NCBI GenBank assembly: GCA_014529385.2
Contig: CM043959.1
Location: forward strand, 3,377,358-3,441,357
DNA: 64,000 nucleotides
Source of the DNA: Adiantum capillus-veneris
Taxonomy: Eukaryota > Streptophyta > Polypodiopsida > Polypodiales > Pteridaceae
Reading direction: 5' to 3'
The notes under the pieces were generated by a model. That model was not told where the DNA came from, ran no database searches, and saw nothing but the letters and a program-made list of their open reading frames with translations. How positions within the stretch are numbered: the first letter of the stretch is position 1; each line of letters begins with the position of its first letter. This document shows, piece by piece, positions 10,174-19,827 of the stretch. The position numbers and the translations under genes are program-made.

Positions 10174-10806
10174 TCAGCTCACATGGTAAGGTGGCCGGTT
10201 CGGTGGTGTGCTTCTAGGTATCAAATCAATAGTATGATCCTCGGGACGAGCGGGTGGTAACTCCCCTGACAAGCCCTCTGAGAAGCAATCGGAATGAGTG
10301 TGGAGAAAATCTTGGCGTTCTTTATCAAGTTCAGACATATTTGTCCTATTCTCATCATTCATCTCTCTCAAGAAGATCGAGTAAAAAAACAGACTTGATT
10401 TCATTAATTTTGAAATGGCCGAAGCTGATACAATAGGGATAGACTCGCCCTTAAGTTTTACATCTAGTACAATGGTTCTGACCTTCTCTGTAGTCAAAGT
10501 CGCTTTTCTCGCCCGATAGTCGACCACGGTGTTGTTCTCGTGGTACCAGGGAATTCCCAAGAGGACATCACAACCTTCCAAAGGCATTATGTAGAAGTCC
10601 TCATGCCCCAAATACACCTGACAATGCATCCGAAGTTTGCCAATGATAGGTGTAATGGCTACGTCCCTGTCGTGTGCCGCTAGAATTGCCTTTGCTAGTG
10701 GTCCCATCCGATCGGGAGATCTCGAGCCGCGCCGCCAATTCGGGTGAAATGAAGTTCGCCTTGGCTCCTCCATCAAAGAAGATAATGGCTTCTTGGTCTT
10801 TTACTT
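10174..10806 (-). pseudogene. Gypsy aspartic protease and linker (B1)
   Basis: On the minus strand a segment with KDQEAIIFFDGGAKANFIS (about 10735-10800) matches the protease of the sister copy at 46.7 kb, where it reads FFDGGAEANFIS. The usual catalytic D-S/T-G triad is D-G-G here. The frame then shifts near 10715. The next frame carries VYLGHEDFYIMPLEGCDVLLGIPWYHE, a typical protease C-terminal part, and ends in PARPEDHTIDLIPRSTPPNRPPY, the usual lead into RT. It is fused in frame to hAT sequence at its N-terminal side. Confidence 0.75.
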
Positions 10807-11880
10807 TGGCGCCGGTTGCCCTGTTTGATGCCTCCCCATCCGTGACAAGCTGCAACACCACCTCTGGGCAAATGATCTCTATGGCAGACGCCCACTCTCC
10901 AACAAGCACGTCGGCGGATTTCCCTGTTTCTATGGCGTCATGTGCGTGGGCAAAGTACATCTCTCCCTTGCAATAAGCCACAAGCCCATGAATGGATCTC
11001 CTCCTTGTGTCGCTCCATCCATCTGCAATGAGTGTCACTCCATACTTGGCCCATTGTCGCTTCATGTTTACGGCTGCCATCTCCACAACGGCCTTCTCTC
11101 TATCAAGAAGAGTAGTACGGAGGGCCTCTGAAGTGGGTGGCACGTAGCGTGGCCCGTAATCCCCAATCCTTTTGCACATTGCCTTCAAGTAGTCCGACCT
11201 ATACAATGTACATGTCACAAAGGTCAAAAGAGAAGACAATGTAGATTGGAAAACAAACATACTAGTTATGGTCATGATATGAAAGAGCATTGAGAACTTG
11301 GAACTTACCGAGCATTTATGAAAGGGATATGATCGTGATAAAAAAAGCGGGCAACAGCGGCATCCACTTCCTCCTTCTTTTTGGGGTCCCATGACGAATC
11401 TAGAGTTCGTTGACGATGGGTGGGATGAAAGGGAGTACTCGTTTGAAATGATGATTGAGCCGCCGCACTACTACCTCCAACGGAAGCGTGCGAATGAGTG
11501 GTAGAAGAAGGAAAAACCAAGTGATTGGGGTCAATGGCTTTCCGCTTGGGTCGATCATTTGCTTTGGCTCTTATGATGGCATCCTTGACCTCAAGCTCCT
11601 TCTTCTTCTCGGCCGTCACATTACTGCAAAGCTTCACTTGCTCCCCCACTATGTAAAGGAGATGTGCTCGAACCTTGCTTGTCCCGGATTTGTGTTGAAA
11701 TCCACATAGTTTGCACGTCCATGATCTTGCACCGCCTTCTTTGCCCGAGACTTCGGAGTGCACCTCATCCCACCATGAAGGCTCATCCTTCTTTCCTCTC
11801 TTACCAACCGAGGGACCTTCATATGATGCGGAAGCTTGTGCCATATTGATGGCGCTTGAGACTTGAGGCTTGAAACTCAA
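10807..11880 (-). pseudogene. hAT transposase, 5' half (BED finger and DUF659) with intact intron
   Basis: Exon 1 runs from the ATG at 11880 to 11309 and encodes a BED-type zinc finger (SWTCKLCGF, SKVRAHLL, QVKLC) and a Lys/Arg-rich linker. An intron at 11308-11199 has donor GTAAGT and acceptor TAG. The joined frame passes smoothly from HIPFINAR into SDYLKAMCKRIGDYGP. Exon 2 holds DUF659 (LIADGWSDTRRRSIHGLV, ICPEVVLQLVTDGEASNRAT), then breaks at about 10806 into gypsy protease. The dimerisation half is missing here but is found at 530-1303 in the other orientation. The BED finger would bind the transposon ends. Confidence 0.85.
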
Positions 11881-12289
11881 GAGAGAGATGGAGAGATGGA
11901 GCTTGAAAGTTGAGAGAGGGATGCGATGAAGGAAATTGGAATGGAGCTTGCAAGTTGCCAGAGGGATGAAGCTTCAACCTTGAGAGCTTGTGGCTTCGAG
12001 CTTGAGAGAGAGGGTGAGAGAGGCTTGAAGCTTCAAGCTTGAGAGAGGGTGTGAGAGAGTGGCTTCAAGCTTCAAGCTTGAGAGGGAGGGTGAGAGGGAG
12101 AGAGTGGCGCTTCAAGACTCAAGTAGCAATGCGGGAGAGTGAGGGCTATGAAATTGTGAGGGGTGTGGATTAGCTTTTATAGGAGAAAATAGTGAAGACG
12201 ACCCCCCCCCCCCCCCCCCCCCCAACACACACACACACCTCTAGTGTGAACCATCCCAAAAATGGGCGCTCCAAAAATTGCCGCATGTT
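11881..12289 (-). other. hAT 5' UTR with GCTTGAG repeats and poly(C)/(AC) tract
   Basis: 11881-12130 is a degenerate array of GAGCTTGAGA/GAAGCTTCAA-type units with several perfect small palindromes (TTGAAGCTTCAA-like). At 12201-12223 there is a run of about 23 C, followed by an (AC) run to about 12236. No coding signal. Confidence 0.6.
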
Positions 12290-12503
12290 TTAGAAATTTA
12301 AAAACTGCCGCCAGACGTTCTGTCTGGCCGTTCCGGCCCGTTCCGTCCCGTTCTGCCCGGCTGGAACACCGTTCCGCTGTTACGTTCCGGAACCGGAAAG
12401 TCCGCCCGTTCCCGTAGCCGTTTCCCCGGCCGGCCTTGCTCGGAACGCCGTTATGGAACGAAATGCCCCCGTTCCGCCCGTTCCGTGTTACTGTGCTTTT
12501 ATA
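12290..12503 (-). repeat. hAT 5' terminal inverted repeat with GTTCC array and target duplication
   Basis: The array of CGTTCCG/CCGTTCC units ends in CCGTGTTACTGTG at 12495. Read inward on the minus strand the end is CACAGTAACACGGAACGG, close to the left end of the MITE at 30556 (CATAGTAACAGGGAATGG). The 8 bases after it, CTTTTATA (12496-12503), are the exact reverse complement of TATAAAAG at 1863-1870. Confidence 0.8.
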
Positions 12504-12839
12504 TCCATGAAGTAGCTGGCCTCAACCATCATTTTCTCTTAAATGGTATCACACGTGCCTACTCCTTAAAGAAACATCAGGAAATCTCCATGGACCAACC
12601 ACGAAGAACTTTGTAAGTAAAATCTCAGATACCAGGATATCTGCTGGTAAAGGTGGATCCTTCGAGTGTCTTTTGCTTTTGGGCGTCTATTCAAGTGCTT
12701 GGCCTCGGCTTTTTATTAGCCACTTACTCTATTGTGTAGCTCTATAAACATTAGCAAAGAGTATCAGCTGCAGAGCATTTTACAAAAAAAGGTGCAAACT
12801 CACTACACAGACTTCACAGAGCCAGTTTAGGGTCATTGT

Positions 12840-13870
12840 CTCGCGAAGCCAACCCCCTCTGGAACATTCACACCAATGTCCTCGAGATCGTGAAGACTCC
12901 ACAATGTTGGCAATGCAAATACTGTGGGATGCAGAAGATGAGCACTATCAGTCGTGTCGTCCGTCAAGAATAGGTTGACTGCCAATTGTGGAGCGTGCAA
13001 AAAGGTGCCTCCCAAAGTAAAAAATCAGCTGATTCCAAGCACTCGCAGGAGCAAACAAAGGCCCAAGAAAACAAAATACACAAGATGCTCTTCATGATGT
13101 CCTTCTTGGAGATCGGATGGGATCAAACGGGAGGAAGTAGTGAGCCTGGTTCACAAGCTCATACTAGCAAGAAGAGGGCTCATGCCATGCAAGAGGATGA
13201 GGATGTTAGTGATATGGAGGATGTCACACGGCCTCAGCAACCTCAGTCATGGATCAAGGAGCGACGAGGTGGCGGAGATTGAGAATGCTCACACTTTTAT
13301 TGAGTGTAATATCTCCTTCAATGTACTGAGGACTGACCAAACCCAATGGAAAAATATGGTGAAGGCTATTGCTCACATTGGTCCCACACAAACATGGACT
13401 AGCATAGATTACAAGAAAATGCGCACGAAGATCCTTGATAAGTAGAAGGCTTTGATTGACAAGGTTTTGCAAGATGGAAACAATTTGGATGCACCATCAT
13501 TTCATATAAATGAAGTGACATACATCCACGACACATCATCAACATTCTTGCCTTGGCACTTATGTTTTGTGAGCGGTAGATGTAGGGAAGGCAAGGGAGC
13601 ATATCACAGGTCCGATTATACGCACGCACATCCGGCAGGCCATCATTGAGGTTGGTGTAGAGAATGTGGTACAGGTTGTCACTAATAATACATCAAATTG
13701 CAAGGCAATGGGTGACATGGTCTCAAAAAAGTTTTCGAGCATAGTTTGGACCCCATGTGCTACACATTGCCTTAATTTACTCATGGAGGGGATAGGGAAA
13801 CTTCCTTGGGTGCTGCCTATTGTGTCTGATACTACATAGCCCATGTTCGTATCATGATAGGTCACTTGAT
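12840..13870 (+). pseudogene. Second, decayed hAT transposase (BED and DUF659)
   Basis: Broken frames on the plus strand give WQCKYCG (first half of a BED finger, about 12905-12930), a Gln/Lys-rich and acidic linker, then HTFIECNISFNVLRTDQTQW and MVKAIAHIGPTQTW (about 13290-13400). The clearest part is 13625-13790: AIIEVGVENVVQVVTNNTSN, KAMGDMVSKKF, then WTPCATHCLNLLMEGIGKLP, which is the DUF659 core of hAT transposases. It differs in sequence from the copy at 10807-11880, so it is another family. Many stops and shifts; no dimerisation domain seen. Confidence 0.75.
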
Positions 13871-14684
13871 TGATGTTTAATACAGGTAGGACTTTTCATT
13901 TAGCTATATAAAGTGATAGTTTATATGTTTGTAGACTTCTGTTGTGAAATTCCTATTTTTATATACCTTCATAAGTTTAGAATAGTTTGAACTCACGAAT
14001 TATAAGAGGGAATAAAGCACTCATAAAACTATAAAAACAAGGGACACAAGAAAACAAAAAAACAAAACTAAATCACTTTATTTGCTACAAAATAAAACTA
14101 GATAAAACAAAACATTATTAACTTAGAAATGTTTTTAGAAAAGGCATGCACAAAATAAGTTGACGTAGCTTACTTCGCTAAAACTTAAAACGAGTACTCA
14201 ACCTTTAAAAAAAAGGATGACGTCTTAAAAACTTAATCCTAGAAATCAAACTTCACATTTTTTTAGGGTTATTTATCAATGGCGCGTATTTTTATATACC
14301 TTAAACCTCAATCCATACAAGACTGCGTACCGTACGTACTATATTTTACGTTTGGTTCCACCTCACTGCTAGTGATGCAGAACCCTTTGAATAGTCAAAT
14401 TCCTCCGCAGACTGAGGAGACTAACTCTCCTACTCACCACTAGATCTCCACAGAAACCAAAGGCTATTGGATTGGCCTATCTTGAGATACCTCACGCTAA
14501 TCCCGAACTGCCTCCAATTGTTGGTCCTCATGCTCTGTTTGTTTGTCAACCTTCTCTAAGACATCCTCTCAATCCTAATCCAGTACCCTCTCCTCGAGAT
14601 GTCTGTTTGGGGGCTTCTCTACCTCCTCCAACCTCTATCTCACTACTAATCTCTAAACTAGGATAGGTTTTGTATGTCCCTGTC
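13871..14684. other. AT-rich stretch without recognisable genes
   Basis: 13900-14350 is AT-rich with short A runs and may be an intron or end of the preceding hAT. 14390-14660 is more CT- and Pro-codon-rich but has no frame I can assign. The last five bases, CTGTC (14680-14684), form the left target duplication of the next element. Confidence 0.4.
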
Positions 14685-15119
14685 TGTAAGGTGCAGCGGA
14701 ATGAATGTTGAACTTTGCTCAAGATGAGTGCTCCGAACTGTGCTCAAGGGTTCCTTTTACTTACGGAAGGGAGAGCCTTCCGTTCCTTTAGTGAGAGAGT
14801 GCAATGGACACAAACAAAGTGAATGGACACTGTGAATGGAAATGCATGAGACTGAGAGATAGAGAAGAGAATACGACACCAGAGACGTAAAACCCTCCTC
14901 CAAGGGCCCCACTCTCTATGGCGAGAGTGGTCTACTTATGATTGCACAAATCTCTACAATGCTTGGACTTGCCGGCGATGTCGACGACGATGAGGACGAC
15001 GACGAGACGGGCTGAAATCTGAAACTGCTAATGGCTGAAATCTGCAAATCTTCTATCTGCTGAATTTTGACTCTATGTCGGTGACGATGTCGATGGCGAC
15101 GGCGACGATGCGACGACGA
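14685..15119 (-). repeat. Truncated 3' LTR, family C
   Basis: It begins (plus strand) TGTAAGGTGCAGCGGAATG, like the 5' LTR of the same element, and stays similar to it until GACGACGAC at 15119. There it joins TCATTCATGAG of the internal region. About 750 bp of the U3 side is missing. Confidence 0.75.
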
Positions 15120-15600
15120 CTCATTCATGAGTGAAACGTGCTCAACGTACAATATGTCATGCCTAGGAAAAGGAATTACATAAAGACGTTGACTAAAATA
15201 CAGGAAACAATCACGGATGAAACACTCGAACAATGTGTGCTGACGAATCATTCGAACACATAGTACTTCCTGTAAGGGTTCTTTGGACCTAGGCTCGAGA
15301 GCCAAGATCGGTTCGTCCTGAATGACCGAATAGTCATGTGGGGGTTCTTTGGACCTCCACTCAAGAGCCAAGATCGATTCTTCGAGATCGATCGAATCTG
15401 CAACGAGGTTAGCTTCGCTAGAAAAAGCATCAACTAAACCATCATCCTTGTGAACAATCGCGTCATGATCATACGAATCATCATGCTTGTGGGAAAACAC
15501 ATCTTGATCATCATGCAAATCATCATGCTCATCATTATCATGCAATTCATCATGCTTATCATAATCATGCAAATCATGTGTGTCTTGCTTTGGAGAAGAA
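15120..15600 (-). pseudogene. His/Asp-rich internal frame of the non-autonomous gypsy
   Basis: An open minus-strand frame continues from gag-like sequence into repeats built on HDLHDYDKHDELHDNDEHDD. It then carries two copies of a motif (ILALEWRSKEP and ILALEPRSKEP, about 30 residues apart) and a hydrophobic stretch before entering the LTR. The His-Asp repeat could bind metal ions, but this is only a composition-based thought. I do not recognise the segment; it may be the C-terminal extension of the parent pol joined to gag by an internal deletion. Confidence 0.45.
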
Positions 15601-16011
15601 GAGACTAAGAGAGTCCTTTTCCCGAATCGTTTGCATCTGTGCCTGCACTTGAGAAAAGAGTCGCAACATCTCTTGCATTCTTGCTTTGTTCTCCCGATCA
15701 AATCTTGCTAGTCTTTCTTTGTTCTCGCGCTCGTGCTCACGCTCTATGGCTTCCATTTTTGCATCGTATTCACGATCTATGGCTGCCATACTTTCTTCGT
15801 AGGCCTTTCTTTCTGCTTCTCTTGCTTCGCGTTCGAACTTGTTGTCCATAAACAACTGCGTCAACTCCTTCATAGGAGTTAGTGCAATCCTTGGCGTAGA
15901 TGGGCAAGACGGAGGGTCGGAAAAACCTCTTGGTGGGGAAAATTCTTCTTCGCCTCTCCCATGCTCATCACCTCCGAGCGAAGTATCCATTCCGCTTCGA
16001 GTGATGACCAT
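15574..16011 (-). pseudogene. Gag N-terminal part of family C gypsy
   Basis: The frame starts MVITRSGMDTSLGGDEHGRG, nearly the same as the start of the gag at 41793 (MVITRSGMDTSHTGDEHERG). It continues with EEFSPPRGFSDPP and a long charged coiled-coil region of Glu, Arg and Lys (about residues 55-125). It then diverges near 15600. The conserved gag core present at 42300-42570 in the relative is missing. Confidence 0.75.
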
Positions 16012-16397
16012 CCACTGAAGTCGGGGGTTCTTGTGGATTCTTGTGGGTCTAGCGCTTCTTCTTTCGCTTGCAATCTGTGTTAGAGAAGGATCTTCTCTTC
16101 ACCCAAGTTCTGCTCTTTTACGCGGGCGCACCACTTGGCGGCCTTGCGATCACAGCAAGGTTGCTTTTTCCCACCTCACGTCAATTGGTCGACCGCTAAG
16201 TGCACGGTCCGCTCTCAATGAGTGAAAAGAGGCACAAGGGGAAGTTGGACAAGCCCTTCTATCTTGGGTTTCCTGTCATTCTTCAAAAACACGATTAGGA
16301 ATCGACACGCTCAAGAGGACTTGGGTTACGTGCGACCGCAACAAGCAAAAAAAAAACCTTGTGGTTCTTTCATTGAGTGATACAGAACATTGTCAAA

Positions 16398-16409
16398 GCT
16401 CTGATACCA
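16398..16409 (-). promoter_or_regulatory. Primer-binding site, tRNA-iMet type
   Basis: On the minus strand TGGTATCAGAGC, one base from the LTR end at 16411, matches the plant tRNA-iMet site. Confidence 0.85.
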
Positions 16410-16410
16410 A

Positions 16411-17599
16411 TGTAAGGTGCAGCAGAATGAATGTTAACTTTGCTCAAGATGAGTGCTCCGAACTGTGCTCAAGGGTTCCTTTTACTTACGGAAGGGAGAG
16501 CCTTCCGTTCCTTTAGTGAGAGAGTGCAATGGATACAAACAAAGTGAATGGACACTGTGAATAAAAATGCATGAGACTGAGAGATAGAGAAGAGAATATG
16601 ACACCAGAGACGACGTAAAACCCTCCTCCAAGGGCCCCACTCTCTATGGCGAGAGCGGTCTACTTATGATTGCACAAATCTCTACAATGCTTGGACTTGC
16701 CGACGATGTCGACGACGACGAGACGGGCTGAAATCTGAAACTGCTAATGGCTGAAATCTGGAAATCTTCTATCTGCTGAATTCTGACTCTATGTCGGTGA
16801 CAATGTCGATGGCGACGATGCGACGACGACACGCTGAAAACGCAGATGCTGAAATCTGCGTTTACCGGGCTGATTCTGCAAACTGCGCCGGATTTGACCG
16901 TGCGACAAGGATCTGCTGCGGGAAGGTGAGATCTGCGAGGTTTGGGGGTTCTAATGCGGGTAGTGACTGCTGAAAACTGAAAACGCTGAGTCTAGGGCTG
17001 ATTCTGTCGCGATAGATCTGCAAAACGCTGAGGTTGCTGCTTGATCCAAAACGCTAGGGGCTGAATTGTCTTTTGTTGCAAAAACACTAGGGGTTCTACT
17101 GTCTTGTTGCTGCCGGGGCTGATATGCTGTGCAAAAACGCCAGGCTGCTTGTCTTGAAAACGCTAGGTCCTTGCAGATGCAAAAAAGCTAGCCTTGTTGT
17201 TGGGGGTCCTGCTGAGAAGGTGCCTGTTGAGCGTGTGCTCCTGCTGCCTCTTCTGCCAGAAAGTGCTAGCCTAGGTTTGCTTATATATTATCTTACCCAA
17301 TTTGCCCTACTCAGTTCCCAACAAAAGTCACTTAATAAATAAGTGAATGTCAAAAATAGAGAAAATAGGTTTAATGCACTAGAAAATTCCCCTGATGGAT
17401 TTTGATGGGAATGCTTATGATCATGCTGTGTGCAACCAAAGGATATGCATCTACTCTAAGTGACTGGTCATGCACGGTCTGCGAACAGACTCACAAAAGT
17501 GTCAGACCACTTCCTATTCTAGATTGACTTGACTAAACTGAACCCTAGTCATGTTGTAGCTTGTCCACGGACACATAGGGTTGGATGTGTCACGTGACA
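16411..17599 (-). repeat. 5' LTR, family C
   Basis: On the minus strand it begins with the palindrome TGTCACGTGACA and ends CTTACA at the primer-binding site. It is about 1.19 kb. The middle holds many AACGCTAGG/GCTGAAAACGC units, and near the 3' side (minus sense) there is a GTCGTCGTCG-type run. Confidence 0.85.
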
Positions 17600-18239
17600 C
17601 TGTCTACCTACCTGTCTCTATCTCTATCTCTATGTCTGATCAACATTGTGTTGTTGCAGAGCACTCTACTACTGTTGACTCTAACCCCTCTGATCTCTAT
17701 CAGAGGGGTTAGAGTCAATGTCTACCTACCTGTCTCTATCTCTATCTCTATCTCTATCTCTATCTCTATGTCTGATCAACAGTGTTGTTGTTGAGCACTC
17801 TGCTACTACTGGTCACTCTAACCTCTCTGATCAACACTGTGCTGTTGTTGAGCACTCTGCTACTTCTAACTCTAAAACACTCTTCTTCTTCTTCTAACAT
17901 GTTGTCGCACAAAGTCCTACTGATGTGCAAAACTCTCTTGGATCTCCTATAGTTGTGAGGGTCCTCTTTAGCACCCAATCTGTCTCTGCCCTCGACCTCT
18001 AGGGCAATCCCTCACCAATGCCCCATTCCATGACATCTAACGCATTGGTTCAGTCTTCCCTTAACCACGATCCTCTGCGAGTGTAACACCCGTTTCCACT
18101 CAGAAGTGATGGTATCTAGAAACTCTGTGGAAGGGGAGGTAGCCACCTTTATAGATGGTAACACGAAGAAGAAGTCGAAGTACCTTTGATTAGAAAAAGA
18201 ACACAACTAGCTGATCAAATTCCTAAATCTCAAGCCAAC
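17600..18239 (+). repeat. Degenerate tandem cassette next to the gypsy element
   Basis: 17605-17880 holds three diverged copies of a cassette made of a (TCTATC)n run, then TGTCTGATCAACA, TGTTGTTG and GAGCACTCT. A 44-bp perfect hairpin lies between the first two (17675-17718). The rest, to 18239, has no recognisable gene. Confidence 0.6.
17675..17718. repeat. Perfect 20-bp hairpin
   Basis: Arms 17675-17694 (TTGACTCTAACCCCTCTGAT) and 17699-17718 are exact reverse complements around the 4-base loop CTCT. Only one arm is present in the inverted duplicate at 24.3 kb. Confidence 0.9.
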
Positions 18240-18735
18240 TATAAAGAGCTGGCCGAGAGGACAAGAGGAACTAAACCTGGAAAGTGTGGCCAAGGGGCCT
18301 AAACGACAAGGTTAGCGCCTAAAAATAGAAACCTAATCTCTACCAACTTATGGAGCACCGGAGCACCGTCTGAGGGGCCTAAAACCTAAAAAGATCAAAA
18401 GCTTGGCGTCTTGGGTGACTTTCGCAAATTGCGTCAACATGCCATGTGGCACTGTTGTACAGATTTTCGCAATTTGCGCTAGCATCTTTTGGCAAATGTG
18501 CGCGAGCTTTTGAGAGCAAATGCGTTTGGGGGATAAAAGCTTTTAGAACTGATGCTTTTGGAACTCTACTTTTGGGCACCCTTGTGATTTTATAAGTGTC
18601 CAGAGGGCCACTCTTCAGGGGGGGATCTAGACGCAAAGTCTCGCAAAGTTGGACCCTCGAGAGTCGTACCTTTGCGAAGCAATAATAAAGAAATACCAAT
18701 AGGGGCACCAATCTTTGGGGCAAGAGCACCTAGGG

Positions 18736-18786
<51 letters not shown>
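18240..18786 (+). repeat. LTR family A, 5' part (A3), split by a LINE
   Basis: It shows typical A features: TTTTCGCAATTTGCGC-type boxes at 18420-18490, AATAATAAAGAAATACC with the GGGGCACC core at 18682-18710, and then a (CT)n run at 18741-18786. The LTR breaks off inside the CT run. Its expected remaining end is found after the LINE, at 21411-21570. Confidence 0.7.
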
Positions 18787-18789
<3 letters not shown>

Positions 18790-18799
18790 ACACACCATA

Positions 18800-19583
18800 G
18801 TGCCTATCCACAAATCTGGCGACACCCTGGATCCAGGGAACTACAGGACTATCATGATTGGCCACACGATGGCCAAACTTTATGGAGCAGTACTTGAGGC
18901 AGAGCTCAGCTCATATGCAGAGATTGAGGGTCTACGAGCCCCAGGCTTCAGACGAGCCTTTTCCACCATTGATCACATCTTCGTTATGCGCTGCCTCATT
19001 GATGGGGCAAAGGTGCAGAAGAAGAGGCTATACTGTTGCTTTGTAGATTTCCGCAAGGCCTTTGATACAGTCCCCCGAGAGAGACTCTTCTAGCGCCTTC
19101 AGAGTCTTGGGATACCAGCAGAGATGATTTGGGCCATATATGCTCTCTACGAGAGGGTGACCGGTCGCGTTCGATGCCCAGGCGGTTTATCAGAGACCAT
19201 TGCTAGCACCATTGGTGTTAAGCAGGGATGCCCACTCTCCCCGACACTCTTTGGGCTCTACATCGACGAAATCTCCGACTACATACTGCGAGCAGGAGGG
19301 GAGGGAGGTGATTTGGCAGGTACCCCAGTCCACATCATGTTATATGTTGATGATATTGTGTTGATTTCAGAGTCACCCGAGGGCCTACAGCGCCACCTTG
19401 GGGCCTTGGACGATTTCTGCACACACAGAGGGTTGATTGTGAACCTTGGCAAAACCAAGGTCATGATCTTTCACACATCCAGTGCAGTGCGGAGTGCGGC
19501 CACTTTCACAGCAGCAGGAGGACGGATTGATGTGGTCACCTCATATGTCTACCTTGGAGTCACATTTACCAGCTTACCGGGAC
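18800..19583 (+). pseudogene. LINE reverse transcriptase, N-terminal part
   Basis: The frame has the non-LTR RT signature series: HKSGDTLDPGNYRTIMIGH (finger), APGFRRAFSTIDHIF, CCFVDFRKAFDTVPRERLF, GVKQGCPLSPTLFGLYIDE, then the catalytic LYVDDIVLIS (about 19340-19370) and LIVNLGKTKVMIF. A TAG stop interrupts the frame at 19091-19093, within a highly conserved segment. The RT copies its RNA at a nicked target site. The frame continues until the MITE insertion at 19584. Confidence 0.85.
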
Positions 19584-19819
19584 CAGCGTCACCATGAAAC
19601 GCGTTTCGGCAGGTAAGGACAGGTGAAACGTTTCGGGCCTCGAAACGTTTCACTCACCAAGTGAAACACAAGCCCTTTCACTAACAACAAGTTACCATAG
19701 TTTTAGTTTCAAAGTCGCTAAACGCATGTTTCGGTCTCACGTTTCACTGTGCTCTCATTTTGGACTGAAACGTTTCCGGGTGAAACGTTTCGGCCTTGAA
19801 ACGTTTCGCGGTTACGCTG
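19584..19819. mobile_element. hAT-type MITE (236 bp) with perfect 8-bp target duplication
   Basis: Left end CAGCGTCACCATGAAACG and right end (inward) CAGCGTAACCGCGAAACG are near-matching inverted repeats starting with the hAT-like CAGCG. Target duplication ACCGGGAC is present at 19576-19583 and 19820-19827. The inside carries many GAAACGTTTC palindromes close to both ends. There is no coding capacity. Removing the element with one duplication (244 bp) puts both LINE halves back in one frame, which confirms the boundaries. Confidence 0.92.
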
Positions 19820-19827
19820 ACCGGGAC

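Larger units (their letters stand above)
4737..10806 (-). mobile_element. Ty3/gypsy chromodomain element B1, 5' part missing
   Basis: Minus-strand order from the right is protease (to 10806), RT-RNase H, integrase, chromodomain, 3' UTR, polypurine tract and 3' LTR (4737-5363). Gag and the 5' LTR are absent because at about 10806 the element is fused to hAT sequence. Its left end lies exactly inside the gag of the plus-strand element (4736/4737). A foreign LTR (5890-7391) sits in its 3' UTR. The domain order protease-RT-RNase H-integrase-chromodomain is that of chromoviruses, in which the chromodomain guides integration to particular chromatin. Confidence 0.8.
14685..17599 (-). mobile_element. 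Non-autonomous Ty3/gypsy element (family C) with target duplication
   Basis: On the minus strand: 5' LTR (17599-16411), primer-binding site (16409-16398), a short leader, the N-terminal part of gag (ATG at 16011), a His/Asp-rich segment, and a truncated 3' LTR (15119-14685). It is flanked on both sides by CTGTC (14680-14684 and 17600-17604), so it moved or was captured as a unit. There is no protease, RT or integrase. The relative at 40252-44888 has the same LTR and gag start plus pol and is a candidate for the parent family. Confidence 0.8.

Noticed and set aside
15450-15600. His/Asp-codon repeats as a CRISPR-like or regulatory array
   Set aside because: The ATCATG-type units are short, irregular, in frame with an open reading frame and inside a gypsy element.
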